A stretch of 64,000 nt of DNA from Sceloporus undulatus (lineage: Eukaryota; Chordata; Lepidosauria; Squamata; Phrynosomatidae), in NCBI RefSeq assembly GCF_019175285.1, contig NC_056527.1, positions 46,502,922 to 46,566,921 on the forward strand, written 5' to 3'. The translations under genes and the position numbers were made by a program. Below, one piece after another: positions 34,914 through 46,280 of this stretch (its first letter is position 1; each line of letters begins with the position of its first letter). The notes below the pieces were generated by a model that ran no database searches, had not been told where the DNA came from, and worked only from the letters and a program-made list of their open reading frames with translations.

Positions 34914-34914
<1 letters not shown>
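33722..34914. other. RAB5A intron 1, no feature recognised
   Basis: No gene and no clear transposon. Open frames at 34598-34918 have no family resemblance. Confidence 0.5.
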
Positions 34915-34964
<50 letters not shown>

Positions 34965-34974
34965 NNNNNNNNNN
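34915..34974. repeat. (AAT)n run with a 10-base assembly gap
   Basis: The tail of the LINE, with ten N at 34965-34974. Confidence 0.97.
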
Positions 34975-36775
34975 TTATTTATAGCCCGCCCAATCACAAA
35001 GAATCTGGGCGGGTTACAACAATAAAATACATCAGTTACAATAGAGTTAAAAATGAAACCCTAGACCTACCGCCCCCCCATACCCAGTACTAAAACAGAA
35101 TTAAACAGTAATAGTAAAAAAAAAAACATTAAAAGCATTTATAAAAGGCAGAAACATAGGCGGGGAAGAATAGACAAATGAGGGGACAATATCTCTATAT
35201 CTGGGGAGGGTAACTAAGTTGGAAAGGCCTGCCGGAAGAGATCCATCTTGAGTGCTTTCTTAAAAGCTGTCAGAGTGGAAATGTGACAGATCTCCTCTGG
35301 CAGGTCGTTCCATAGTTTAGGAGCAGTAGTAGAAAAGGCCCTCTGGGAAACTGATGTTAACCTAGGGTTTTTTTTTTTTTTTGGCTGTAGTAGATTTCTT
35401 CCAGAGGACCTTAGTGTACGGGGCGGACAATAGAGAAGAAGGTGTTCCCTCAAGTACTCTGGGCCCAAGCCATGTAGGGCTTTAAAGGTGATCACCAACA
35501 CCTTGTACTTTGCCCGGAAACTAATAGGCAGCCAGTGCAGGGACTTCAAGACAGGTGCTATATGGTCATTCCTAGAAGTTCCCGTGATCAATCTGGCTGC
35601 CATATTTTGTACCAACTGAAGTTTCCGAACTTGGCACAAGGGTAGCCCCAAGTAGAGCGCATTACAGAAGTCCAGTTGAGAGGTTACCAGTGCATGTACT
35701 ACTGTTTCCAGGTTCCTCGGCTCCAGGAAGGGGCACAGTTGGCGTATCAGACGAAGCTGATAGCAGGCGCTCTTGACTGTCACATCCACCTGAGCTGTCA
35801 GTTGGAGCGACGAGTCAAGGAGCACCCCCAAGCTGCGAACAGAATCCTTCAGGGGAAGTGTGACCCCATCCAGAACTGGCTGACACAACTCCATTCCTGG
35901 TTTCAGGGTTCCTATAGCGAGTACCTCCATCTTACCTGGATTCAGCTTGAGTAGGTTTTCCCTCATCCAGTCCATTACCGCCCCAAGACAGGCATTCAGA
36001 GGAGAAATGTCATCCTTAGTCACTGCTTCAGTCCGAGACATAGAGAAATATATTTGGGTGTCATCAGTGTACTGATAACACCCCGCCCCATGTCCCCGGA
36101 TGATCTCACCCAGCGGCTGCATGTAAATGTTAAACAGCATTGGGGACAGAATCGCGCCTTGAGGGACGCCCGATTTGAGCTCCCTCTTGGCCGAACAACT
36201 GTCCCCAAGCGACACCATCTGGAAATTCCCTGATAGGTAGGACCGGAACCACTGTAATGCAGTGCCTCCAATACCCAACTCTCTCAGGCGCTCCAGAAAG
36301 ATACCGTGGTCAATGGTATCGAAGGCTGCTGAGAGGTCCAAGAGCACCAGCAGGGTCACACTTTCCCTGTTGATGCCCAGATGGAGATCATCGACTAAGG
36401 CGACTATGGCAGTCTCAACTCCATATCCCGTCCTGAATCCGGTTTGAAATGGATCCAGAAAATCCATTTCCTCCAAGACTGCTTGTAGTTAATTGGCGAC
36501 TGCTCTCTTGATCACCTTGCTCAAAAATGGTAGTAGTGAGACTGGTCTGTAGTTATTTCTATCCAGGGGATCCAGGGAGGGCTTTTTTAAGAGTGGTTTA
36601 ACTACTGCCTCCTTGAGACAGGGAGGCAGGGAGCCTTCCCTGAGGGATGCATTACTTATGTTTTTCAGCATCACCATGATTTTTTTCTCCCCCCTGGATA
36701 GCCAGCCAGGTTGGGCAAGGGTCGAGAAGGCAAGTCATCTTTTTCAAACTACTAAGAAGCTTGTCCACATCCTAA
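34915..36775 (-). mobile_element. L2-type LINE, 5'-truncated, reverse transcriptase nearly complete
   Basis: On the minus strand the element runs from about 36775 to its 3' end near 34975, with an (ATT)n tail holding a 10-N gap at 34965-34974. The reverse transcriptase frame at 36476-35214 shows LLDLSAAFDTIDH, SGVPQGAILSPMLFNIYM, the YTDDTQ catalytic box, PRTLRSSGRNLL and APKLWNDLPEEI. A stop (TAA at about 36490) separates it from the upstream block NASLREGSLPPCLKEAVVKP and NNYRPVSLLPFLSKV. Further upstream TCLLDPCPTWL is in another frame. A poly-lysine stretch comes from an A run near 35371-35382. The endonuclease domain is absent, so it cannot move by itself. Confidence 0.9.
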
Positions 36776-37068
36776 TTATGTTATTCATAATGAGAAATGA
36801 TCTTAAACCCTCATAATATATTGTTGTGAAATAAGGGAATGTAACAGTATTGCCCTTAGTACATGGCTGTCAGAGTAGTAGGTTTTGTAAGCAGCTTTGG
36901 GTTCCATTTTGGAAGAAAGTTCGGATATAAAATAAATAAATCTGCCACCAATGTCCTTCAGTTGTGAAGCTGCCATCATGTCCTTCTGAGTATCTCCACA
37001 CTGTTTTTTGAATTGTGCCTAAAATTCTCTTTCAGCACACTGTAAAATTACACCTTGATTAGCTGAAT

Positions 37069-37204
37069 CAGTAATTCCCAATCTTTGGTCCTCCAGGTGT
37101 TTTGGACTTTAGCTCCCAGAAGCCCCAGCCAGTTTGGCCAATAGTCAAGAATTCTAGGAAATTAAGTCTGAAACATTTGGAAGATCAAAAATTGGGAACC
37201 ACTG
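37069..37204. mobile_element. hAT-type foldback MITE
   Basis: Starts CAGTAATTCCCAATCTTTGG and ends AAATTGGGAACCACTG. Flanking octamers AGCTGAAT and GGCTAAAT agree at six of eight positions. It ends 90 bases before RAB5A exon 2. Confidence 0.8.
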
Positions 37205-37294
37205 GGCTAAATCATAATCACTTTGAAAGATAATTAGAATCTTTAACACGTAACATATTTATGCCTGAAATATCATCTTTTTTTCCTGAAACAG

Positions 37295-37543
37295 CTTTGA
37301 GGTGAAGCCACATTGCGGTTCATATTCTGGAATCTTCATTTTAAGGATCTGAAAAAAAAGGACTCCTTTCTAGTTTGGACATGGCGAACCGGGGAGCAGC
37401 TAGACCCAATGGGCCCAATGCTGGGAATAAAATATGTCAGTTCAAGCTAGTTCTACTGGGAGAATCTGCAGTTGGAAAATCAAGTTTGGTGCTTCGTTTT
37501 GTAAAAGGCCAGTTCCATGAGTTTCAAGAGAGCACAATTGGAG
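37295..37543 (+). CDS. RAB5A: RAB5A exon 2 (start codon, P-loop)
   Basis: The exon starts after the acceptor CCTGAAACAG and has 86 bases of 5'UTR. Coding starts at 37381 in GGACATGGC. A TTG two codons upstream in frame is not a credible start. The exon encodes [13 protein letters not shown] to the first base of the codon after STIG, including GESAVGKS. The donor is GTGAGA at 37544. Confidence 0.97.
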
Positions 37544-40500
37544 GTGAGAAAATGTGGAGCACATAGTATTTTATATTTTAGCAGTAATATGTGTCATAAT
37601 AAGTGAGTAAAACTGTTGCAGTCAGTCTCGTCTACCAATGTCATTGGCTTTTATTTTTGTTAATTGAATATTTTATTGTTCTGCAGTTTTTGATTAGGCA
37701 TTTCGTCCTCTTCTCCCTGGGAGAGTATTATGCATTTTGTCCTCTGTGCTGCTTGTTAGAGGCTACTGTAATGTGTGATGCAAACCTCTTTTAGGTCCTT
37801 TGTCGATGATAAGTAGCAACAACTCCATACTCTAGCATAAGGCACAGAGAGAGCTGTGGCACAACCATCTTTGGATTCATTTAGCAATGTGGCTGGAAAT
37901 GTGACTGTATATAGAGCATTACAGTTGCTGTAAGATGGTTGAAATAGATTTTACTAACTGTTACATAGTTGGTAAGCTAGGAAACCTCTCAGCAAAGAAG
38001 TATGTATTGTACATGTATGTGTGTTTTTGTTGTAGCTTCATTGTCTTTCAAAAGGGGATGTCCCACTTGAGTTACATGCTGAGCTCAGGCCCGTGACCTA
38101 TGTTTCTTGTGTAGGATTTTTGAGATCATGCACTGTTAAAGTTCACCTCTTGTAAAGAGAGAAGTAAATAAAGTAAATAAAGGCTGGACAATGCCTGTAT
38201 TGATAATAATTACAAGCCATTGAAACTACACATGTTTTATACATAGTTAGTTTGCCCAAATTATAGACAGAAATCAGTTGGTGTATGTGATGAGTGGCTT
38301 CATTTTCTTTGTTGTCTGGTAGCACCAGATCATTGCAGCTAGTAACCTATCAGAATACAATGGATTACCAATTGCAAATTTATTTTGGTAGACCAAGCAT
38401 CTCTAAAAATTTGGTAACTTAATCGGGAGCTATTTGTAATTATTGGGCTAAAGGTTTTAAACTGTCTTTGTCAAAAAGTGCAAGAAGTTTTAATTCTACA
38501 AATGAATGGTAGCTTTTCTTAAACTGCAACTAATATTTTCCTTATATTTCCTTTCTTTCTTCCCCAGAAATAGCTGTATTGTGCAAATTTAACTGCTGTT
38601 AATAAACATGGTTAACTAAAAAAAGACGTTACAGCCTTAAATTTATTAATATGGATACTGTAGCCTGAACTCTCATGATGAAACTGAAGTTGTAATACTT
38701 TGGCCACATCTTGAGAAGGCATGGTTCATTAGAAAAGACAATGATGCTAGGAAAGGTCGAAGGCAATAGAAAGAGAGGAAGACCACACACTAGATGGATA
38801 GACTCATTCAGGGAGATAATGAGCCTGAATCTATAAGACCTCCGCAGAGCAATGAAGGGAGATGTCTCATCTACAGGATCCCCATGAGTTAAAGTTGACT
38901 CGAGGGCTATTAACAACAACAAATTTGCCAAAGTATAGTGTAATCTATACTCTCGACAAGAGGCCACTGTCAGAATACAATATGGAGGAACACAGTGGTT
39001 TCCAGTAGGCAAGGGGGTCAGATAGGCTTTCAGGCTGGTCTGAACAGGGCCCAAGACTTAGAAAGCAGCCATGAAGGAACTAGATATGATTCTTAAATGT
39101 AAAAACATATCTCCAAATACCCACTTGTAATGATCCAAGCCACAGTATTTCAGATTTCTCCGTATTGTTGTGAAAGCTCCTCGGTGAACAAAACTGACAG
39201 GTAGAAAATCAACCGATTTAAATGTGCTGGAAGAGACCTATATCAATACCATGGACTACTGAAAATACAAATGAAGGGGTCTTTGAGCAAATTAAGCCCA
39301 AACTGTCACTAGAGGTAAAGATGACTAAACTGAGGCTGTTGTACTTTGGACGTATCATGAGATTATAAGACTCATTAGGAAAAAATGATACTTCATAAAG
39401 TGGAAGGCAGTAAGAAAAAAGGAAGGCTGCACTACAGGTGGATCAAGGAAGTCACGGCCCTGAATTTGCAAGATCTGAGCAGGACAGTTGAGGTCTGGTA
39501 CTGTTAGAAGTCTCTCGTTCATGGAGTGGCCCTAAGTAAAAGTTGACGTGATGTAACAACAACAACAAATTTGCCAGTTACGGCATAACAGTAGTTCCAG
39601 GGTTGATAAACCCTGTGATCTAGTTTTTGAACCCTGGAGCCTACTGCAGGTCACAATTGTTCCCAGAGCAAAAGTAGAAGTGACCAGAAGTTTATTTCCA
39701 AACTTCTGAAAGCCACTCTTTGAAGTGGATGTTAGGGAAAATACTGAAACTTGTTTTAAAGAAAATTGCTGCTCCTGAAAGGTTTTTTTTGCAGCCAGAC
39801 GTTTTTTGTGTACACAGAAAATAGTCTCAGATGAGCTAGCAAAATGGAACAGGAGGAGCACAGAATTCCCTGCTTACAACTGTAGTGTATCAACTGTTAA
39901 TTATTGGCACATGGCTTCTAAAAGGGTTTAAATCCAGAAGTGCAAGTACAGTGCACCTGCGCCTTATGCAGACATGTCATATATGGCTTTCAGCTTATGC
40001 TGAAGCCGTGCCGTGGGGGGAACAACGGTGCATGTGCCATGCTGCATGCACGCACCCTATTGTTTTTAATAGAGCTTGACCGTACATATTTTTTCCCTTA
40101 CAGGGGGGGTGGGGGGGGATGGTCCACAACAGATCCGCTGCATAAGGGAAGGGCCCACTATATACTTTTCTTTGGATCTCAGCCATTATGAAACAGGATT
40201 TACAAGTTTTACAACCTTACAAGTAATTCTTAAAGAATATAAACTCTTCAAGAAAAACTGGTCTGCTGCCAGAGACCATTGTGCATGTCAAAAGCTATGT
40301 CTTGGTCCATTGCATTTTATACAGCTTTCTGTTTCCTCATTACATACTGTGTAAAAGCAAGTATTGCTCTTTACCTTTACTTGTTTCTTCCTATTTGTAT
40401 CTAAATAGTGAAACATTACCTATAGTGAAACATTAAGACATTCTTTCCTAATCTAGTATCCTCCAAATGTTAGGACTGCAACTGTCTCATTGCTGAGCAG

Positions 40501-43500
40501 GTTTCATAATGGATGGGGTTAACGGCATTGAAACTGAAAACACCTGGAAGGCATTGGGTTGGAGAAAGCTACATTAAGTTAATGAACTGCTTAACTAACA
40601 CTTTTTGGCACAAGGGGTTTGCTTTGGTCTTCATAATTTTCTGAACAACTTTTCACTGTATTCCATTGGATTGGATTCAGCCTTAACCATGTTAGCATAG
40701 ACCTATTAAAAACAGCCATTGCCATAGTATAATAGCCAGAACTAACTCAGCCCTATTCGTTTCAGTAATCTGCTGTAAACTTAAGTATGGGTTCAACCCT
40801 GATTTGTTGTAAAAATACGTTTAATTTTGTGTAGTTAATAGAAAAATGTTGTTCCTTATATTCAGAGAGTTTTTGGTGTATTCATCTCCTCGTGGAAACA
40901 GTAATCTTAGATTGATGAAATATTCAGAACTACAGTTCTCACTGATGTTTTGTTCTTGTTTTCTTTTTAGCTGCTTTTCTAACACAGACTGTATGTCTTG
41001 ATGACACAACAGTAAAATTTGAAATTTGGGATACAGCTGGTCAAGAAAGATACCACAGTTTGGCACCAATGTATTATAGAGGAGCACAGGCAGCTATAGT
41101 TGTATATGATATTACCAATGAGGTAAGTACAGTTAGTGTAATAAAAGGGTTATATGTTCTAGAAGCAGTATGTTGATATAACCTTCACATGTAAAGTTTG
41201 ACAGATTGCTTACTGTTTCTATAGGGGAAGGAGCATTTTTGCTTGCTTTCTGGTGTTGTTTAAAATAATGAGTTTGCATGTTCTCAAGCAATTTACTGTG
41301 CTACAATAGGAATGATATTCTAGTTTTCTGTCCACCCCTATCCAGACTTAAAGGAATTAATCCATGGGTCATATAGTGCTCCTTCACTTTTGTGGTCCTA
41401 AAATCATTGCTGCCTTTCAGATTTTGAATTGCCCTGTGCTTTCAATTGTTTGCTTTGAGTTTAATAACTGTATTCAGTTTTTTTTTTTTTAAAAAAGGCA
41501 TTGTTTAAAAAAGAATAATCACATGTAATCTTGTATCTTGCTGAAAGGTACAAGAGGTAGCTCTGTAACACAGTGTAGCAAAATTGTGTTTTGAGTTGCA
41601 AAGGATTTTCAGCAGGAAGAAAAAAATCAAACACTTGCAGATACATTGTAATGCAATGTATTTTTTTCTCAGAAGAGTCCTTGCTGATTGCAGCAATTTC
41701 ATAATTGCCATAGCTTTCCCATCTCTGGTGTGTGTGCTTCCATATGTTTTGTTTTGTTAGTGCAACTGTGTTTGTCATACAAATTTATTTTATGTATTTA
41801 TATCCCAGCTTCCTACCAATATATGGCCCAAGGTGGCTTACAACGTAGATTGAAAGAAAGCTTGGGTTTTTAAAAAACATGCTTACAATAAAAAGCTAAA
41901 ATGAATTTTAAATAAACTATCTCATTGATGCACTGGAAAGTTTTAAAGCATTTAAAACAACAGTGAAAATAGAGATACGGAACACTCATATCCCAATAAA
42001 CAAGCCTTTTGGACCATGGCTAATAGTTTTAAAAGGGTTTAAATAGAGGAAGGAGAGCAGGAAGAGGGCTAGCGCTGAGAGCAGACTATTAGAAGACCTT
42101 CTCGTGTCTTCTCACCAGATGTACTTTTAATGGTGGGACCAAGCAAAAGCTGTTCACAGAAGGTATTAAAACCTGACTTATCTCATAGTAGGAGATGTAT
42201 CTACTGTATTAGATAGTCTGGATCTGAGTTATAAAAGGCTTTACAAGTCATAACCAGTACTTCAACTTATGCCTGAGTATGAACTGAGCTTTATGAAAGA
42301 GCCACTGTGGTGTAGTGGTTTGAGTGTTGGACTAGGATTCAGGGAGATTGAAATCCAAATCCCCACTCAGTCATGGGAACCACAGGGTGACCTTGGGAAA
42401 GTGCCACACTCAGACCTCAAGGCAGTGGCAAACATCAGGAAAACCCCATAGTAGGTTTTCCTAAGGGTTGCCATAAGTCAGAAACTACTTAGAGGCACAC
42501 AACAACAAATGGACCAATAGCCAGTGAAGCTGTTGCCTTAAATATTTAAGACACATGATAGTTTTAAGTATCTGAAGGCAGCTTCCTATAGAGCACATTA
42601 CGGTAAAAATGAGGTGTAACCAAGACATGTGTCAACATTGCTAGATCTGGCTACAGGGATAGGTGAAGCTTCCATCCTAGTTTTGCTTTGCTGAAAATAG
42701 CAAGAAATGTACTCTCACACTGCCTATTAAAGTTTTATCTGAACAGTGCAAACTTCATTTAACTTCAGATGGTTATGAGAGAAGACTAGATAAGCTTTTT
42801 GTGGAAGAGATGCGCTAGAGTGAGGACCCTAACCAAAAAGTCTTCATGCAGTTTGGCACATGGGTAGGCAGGATCAGGGATGCAGTGGCTTAGTGGTTAA
42901 GACGATCAGAAGATCAGAAGGTTGGCAGTTCGAGGCCCGGGTGTTGCATGATGCAGTGAACTCCTATCACTAGTCAGCTTCTGCCTACCTAGCAGTTCAA
43001 AAGCATGCAGATGTAAGTAGATAGATAGGTACCAATTCTCAATGAGAAGGTAACAGTGTTTGGTGCAGTCATGCTAGCCACATGAGCACCAGAGCAGTCC
43101 TCAGACAACGCTGGCTCTTCGGCTTAGAAACAGAGATGAGCACCACCACCTACAGTCAGTTGCAACTAGACATTCATGTCAAAGGACTACCTTTACCTTT
43201 AGGCAGGATCGTGCAGGAGCAGGCAATCTTTGAATTCCTCAGTACCAAGTATTTAATGGTGAACTAGACTGGAGCTTTGGGTCAGGTTCAGAAACAGGAG
43301 GAGCAAATCCAGAACAAATTACATAGTGCTGTATGCTCCAAATTGAGAGGCAGAGTCTAATCAGCAATCTAGCAGCAAAATTCTGGTCCTCTGCCCTTCA
43401 AAGAGGTGACAGGATTTTGGCCCTATGCTCTTCAGGAAGGTGACACAACGAGATGGTTTGATGGAGATTCAAATCTAAATGTTCATCAGTAATCCTGAGC

Positions 43501-46280
43501 AAATTTCCATTGATGTGATAAGTATCTTGCTCCAAGTCAGTTTACAGTTTTTACAATAATTACAGTTTAGTGATTGCTAAATTTAGCCGTCTGCATAACA
43601 AAAGGGAGAAAAATGAATTATGTTAGAATGTAGTTTGTGGGCAATAGTTGCCCAGCTGTATTTTCCATAAAGTTTGCTTAAGGTATTTAAATCATTGAAG
43701 CTGAAAAAGAATAAATAAGTCTTGTTCTTCTTTTTAAATGATACCAGGAATCTTTTGCAAGAGCAAAAAACTGGGTAAAAGAACTCCAGAGACAAGCAAG
43801 TCCTAACATTGTAATAGCTTTAGCCGGAAACAAAGCTGATCTAGCTAACAAAAGGGCTGTAGATTTTCAGGTGAGTTTTGACTCTTATATTTGGTCTGAA
43901 ATTCTACCTCTGGAATAATATATAGATCTGTACAATTTGGTATTCTTTTGTTGTAGCTCTGAAATTTGTTCCTATTGTTTTGTAACTTGTTCCTTTCTGT
44001 CTAAAAATGCTACTACAGTATTTTTAAGAAATGTGTGACTTAAGCCATTTTGAGGGTTTGTTCTGCCAGATCCTTGCTGTGAGACAAGCAGAATGACCCA
44101 GCTGCTTGCTGCCTTGAGAAGCTTATTTGTTACAAGTATCATTTATGGTATCTAACCATGCGTTCAAGTTAGGGTTGAAGAAAGGCCCCCTCTATCCACA
44201 GACCCATTTCCTTGATCCCATTTGGATCATTGTTTTTCACAATTTAACTGATGGATTAAGATCTAGGATAGGTGAACAAATCATATGGTCTGCAGGGTTG
44301 TTGTGCATTCTTGATTCAGAAAGCAAGGAAATACAGATTGTTAAAGGAGGTATAAGCAGTATATTGGGAGGTGCAAGGTCATGACTAATTTAGATGTTTG
44401 TCAGATTTGTAACAACAGTAACTTATGAACTTCCTTGAAGTTTACATACAGCATGCTATCATGCTTAAAATAAGATTTTGTGTTATCAGGTGTTCATATG
44501 GACAACAGTTATTTTGCTTTGGACAACAATTACTTTGCTTTGGACTTGCCTCTTTATTTATACCTATCTGCAAAATTCTATGATGGTTTCACTGTTAAAA
44601 TGTTGAATTCTCTTTGATCCTGAGTAAAGATCGCTTTGGAGTGTAAATTTTTGATGGCGAAAGTTACACTCCCATTTTTTCACTGCCACATACAGTGGTG
44701 CCTCGGGTTACGAAATTAATTCGTTCCGCGGCCGCTTTCGTAACCCGAAAAGCCTTCGTAAGCCGAATTGCCATAGGCGCTAATGGGGAAAAGCCGCGTT
44801 TCGTGCGAAAAAGCCGAAAAAAGCACCAAAAATTTTCTTCGTATCCCGAAAAAACATTCGTAACCCGGAACAATGATTTCCTATGGGATTTTTTCGTATC
44901 CCGAAAATTTCGTAACCTGGGTATTTCGTATCCCGAGGTACCACTGTACTTTTTTCCAATGCCTTTTTAGTACAGCAAAACCTTAGATGAGTGATTTCTG
45001 AAAAGTTTCTGTTGGTACTGACTTGTACAGGAGGCTTTGCTGTATTTCAAGGAGGTTGGCTTTTATATTAGCAACTGATCAAGCTAAGGTTGTTAAATAG
45101 CTGTATAATAAAGTGCTGTATAATCCGTTACTATAGGAAACAAAGTAAACCAGTTTGCTTAACTTACAGGATGCACAGTCTTATGCAGATGACAATAGCT
45201 TATTGTTCATGGAAACATCAGCTAAAACATCAATGAATGTAAATGAAATATTCATGGCAATTGGTAAGTAAATATTTGACAGAAGATAATGAAAAAACAA
45301 AATACACATTTTGGTGGTACTTCATTAGGCCAACCAAAAGGCACAAAATACAATGGGTTTAGTGTCTTCATCAGACACAGTAAAAATAATTGATGGTGGA
45401 AGTGCTGTGTCAGTGTCATAGATATGCATTTTGCTTGGAATGTTTCGTTGGCTGTTAAGATAGTCTTGCCATTGGTGCCTTCTGAAGGGTTCTGCATGGG
45501 AAACACCCATATGCCAGCAACCTGTGCAGACCAGTTAACTTTGTGAGCATCATGCTGAGGTAGAATATTTCAATAGGGATATGAGAAATTAAAAGAACTA
45601 GAGAGTAACTAGAAGAATAAAGGGAACTGATGTGTATGTATATAAAGTAATCATCCATAGCTCAGTTAATGAAGGCTCTGACAACAAAGCCTCCTTTCAT
45701 GAAGGCTTTTGGGCATACATGGCTAGGAATGGGTGTCTTCGATGGAACAGAAAAGCTTCCCAGTGGTGCCAGCCCACCCTCCAGGCTTGAAGCTGTAATG
45801 ATGAATCAGCTGCTTATCTGTAGTGACAGATCAGATAGGAGAGCAACTCTTTAGGTTGCTAACAAAGATTTTTTTTTTTTAATGGGAGAGAAACAGAGAT
45901 GGAAGTGGCTGTAGGGGATTTTCAAAGCCCCCCTCCCAGCTTAACTGGGTACAGGCTAACCCTTTGTATACAGGTTTTCAGTGTCACAGCTTGAGTCCTT
46001 CAGCAGAGGACTTGGAAAAATGCACTCTTTAGATTGCTATAGGGAGATGCTATGTGCATGAACAAAATACATCATCTAACACAACAGACAGTGAAAATTA
46101 AATATAGATAGGAATTTCTAATACAAATCCTGAATACTAATTTTGGACTTTTGTTTTCTTGTAGCTAAAAAGTTGCCGAAGAATGAACCACAGAATGCAG
46201 GGGCCAATTCTGTTAGAGGAAGAGGGGTAGATCTTACTGAACCAACACAACCAACCAAGAGTCAATGCTGTAGCAACTAA
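37381..46280 (+). CDS. RAB5A: RAB5A, early-endosome small GTPase, complete coding sequence
   Basis: RAB5A switches between GDP and GTP forms on early endosomes and the plasma membrane, and recruits effectors such as EEA1 and rabaptin for endosome fusion. Five coding exons (37381-37543, 40971-41122, 43748-43870, 45170-45263, 46165-46280) join to 648 bases, giving 215 residues, the usual length. The P-loop GESAVGKS is at about residues 27-34, the switch I threonine lies in ESTIGAAF, WDTAGQE is at 74-80, NKAD at 133-136 and SAK at 163-165. The C-terminus is CCSN with two prenylated cysteines. Splice sites are all canonical and phases agree. Differences from the human protein as I remember it are few and conservative, such as MANRGAAR for MASRGATR and TKSQCC for TRNQCC. 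Nothing suggests damage. Confidence 0.99.
38640..38930 (+). mobile_element. LINE 3' fragment (RTE-like, clade unsure)
   Basis: Encodes damaged [11 protein letters not shown]-like and [17 protein letters not shown]-like blocks of a reverse transcriptase C-terminus, then an AACAACAAC tail. A second copy is at 39290-39575. Confidence 0.6.
39290..39575 (+). mobile_element. LINE 3' fragment, second copy
   Basis: Parallels the copy at 38640: ACTAAACTGAGGCTGTTGTA, then GTGGATCAAGGAAGTCACGG and an (AAC)n tail. Confidence 0.6.
39949..40160. mobile_element. Tigger-like MITE, family T
   Basis: Starts CAGTGCACCTGCGCCTTATG after TA and ends GGGAAGGGCCCACTA. A G7TG8 run lies near 40104. Confidence 0.75.
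40971..41122 (+). CDS. RAB5A: RAB5A exon 3 (switch regions)
   Basis: This 152-base exon runs from [12 protein letters not shown] through [12 protein letters not shown] to VVYDITNE. It has a TTCTTTTTAG acceptor and a gtaagt donor. It contains switch II with the catalytic glutamine Q79. Confidence 0.99.
42295..42510 (+). mobile_element. ACA-tailed SINE
   Basis: GAGCCACTGTGGTGTAGTGG head, GGGTGACCTTGGGAAAG body and AGGCACACAACAACAAAT tail. Complete. Confidence 0.85.
42875..43205 (+). mobile_element. tRNA-derived SINE of a second squamate type
   Basis: Head GCAGTGGCTTAGTGGTTAAG, B-box-like GGCAGTTCGAGGCCCGGG, then AGATAGATAGGTACC and an end GGACTACCTTTACCTTTA. Possibly the Squam or a related family; name uncertain. 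Confidence 0.75.
43748..43870 (+). CDS. RAB5A: RAB5A exon 4 (NKAD motif)
   Basis: This 123-base exon of 41 whole codons encodes [16 protein letters not shown] through [15 protein letters not shown]. The acceptor is GATACCAG and the donor is gtgagt. NKAD is the guanine-specificity motif. Confidence 0.99.
44693..44946. mobile_element. Well-preserved mariner/Tigger-like MITE
   Basis: Starts CAGTGGTGCCTCGGGTTACG and ends CGTATCCCGAGGTACCACTG between TA dinucleotides at 44691-44692 and 44947-44948. The 23-base terminal repeats differ at two positions. Many CpG sites survive, which suggests a recent insertion into RAB5A intron 4. Confidence 0.88.
45170..45263 (+). CDS. RAB5A: RAB5A exon 5 (SAK motif)
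   Basis: This 94-base exon encodes [19 protein letters not shown] through NVNEIFMAI and leaves in phase 1. The acceptor is AACTTACAG and the donor is gtaagt. Confidence 0.99.
46165..46280 (+). CDS. RAB5A: RAB5A exon 6 (C-terminal tail and stop)
   Basis: After the acceptor TTCTTGTAG the exon encodes [19 protein letters not shown] and the hypervariable tail, ending in CCSN and TAA at 46278-46280. The two cysteines are the geranylgeranylation sites. Confidence 0.99.

Noticed and set aside
34794-35093. Polyasparagine frame
   Set aside because: Translation of the AAT run and gap at the LINE tail.
37375-37380. TTG upstream of the RAB5A ATG as a start
   Set aside because: The ATG at 37381 gives the standard 215-residue protein; a TTG start has no support.
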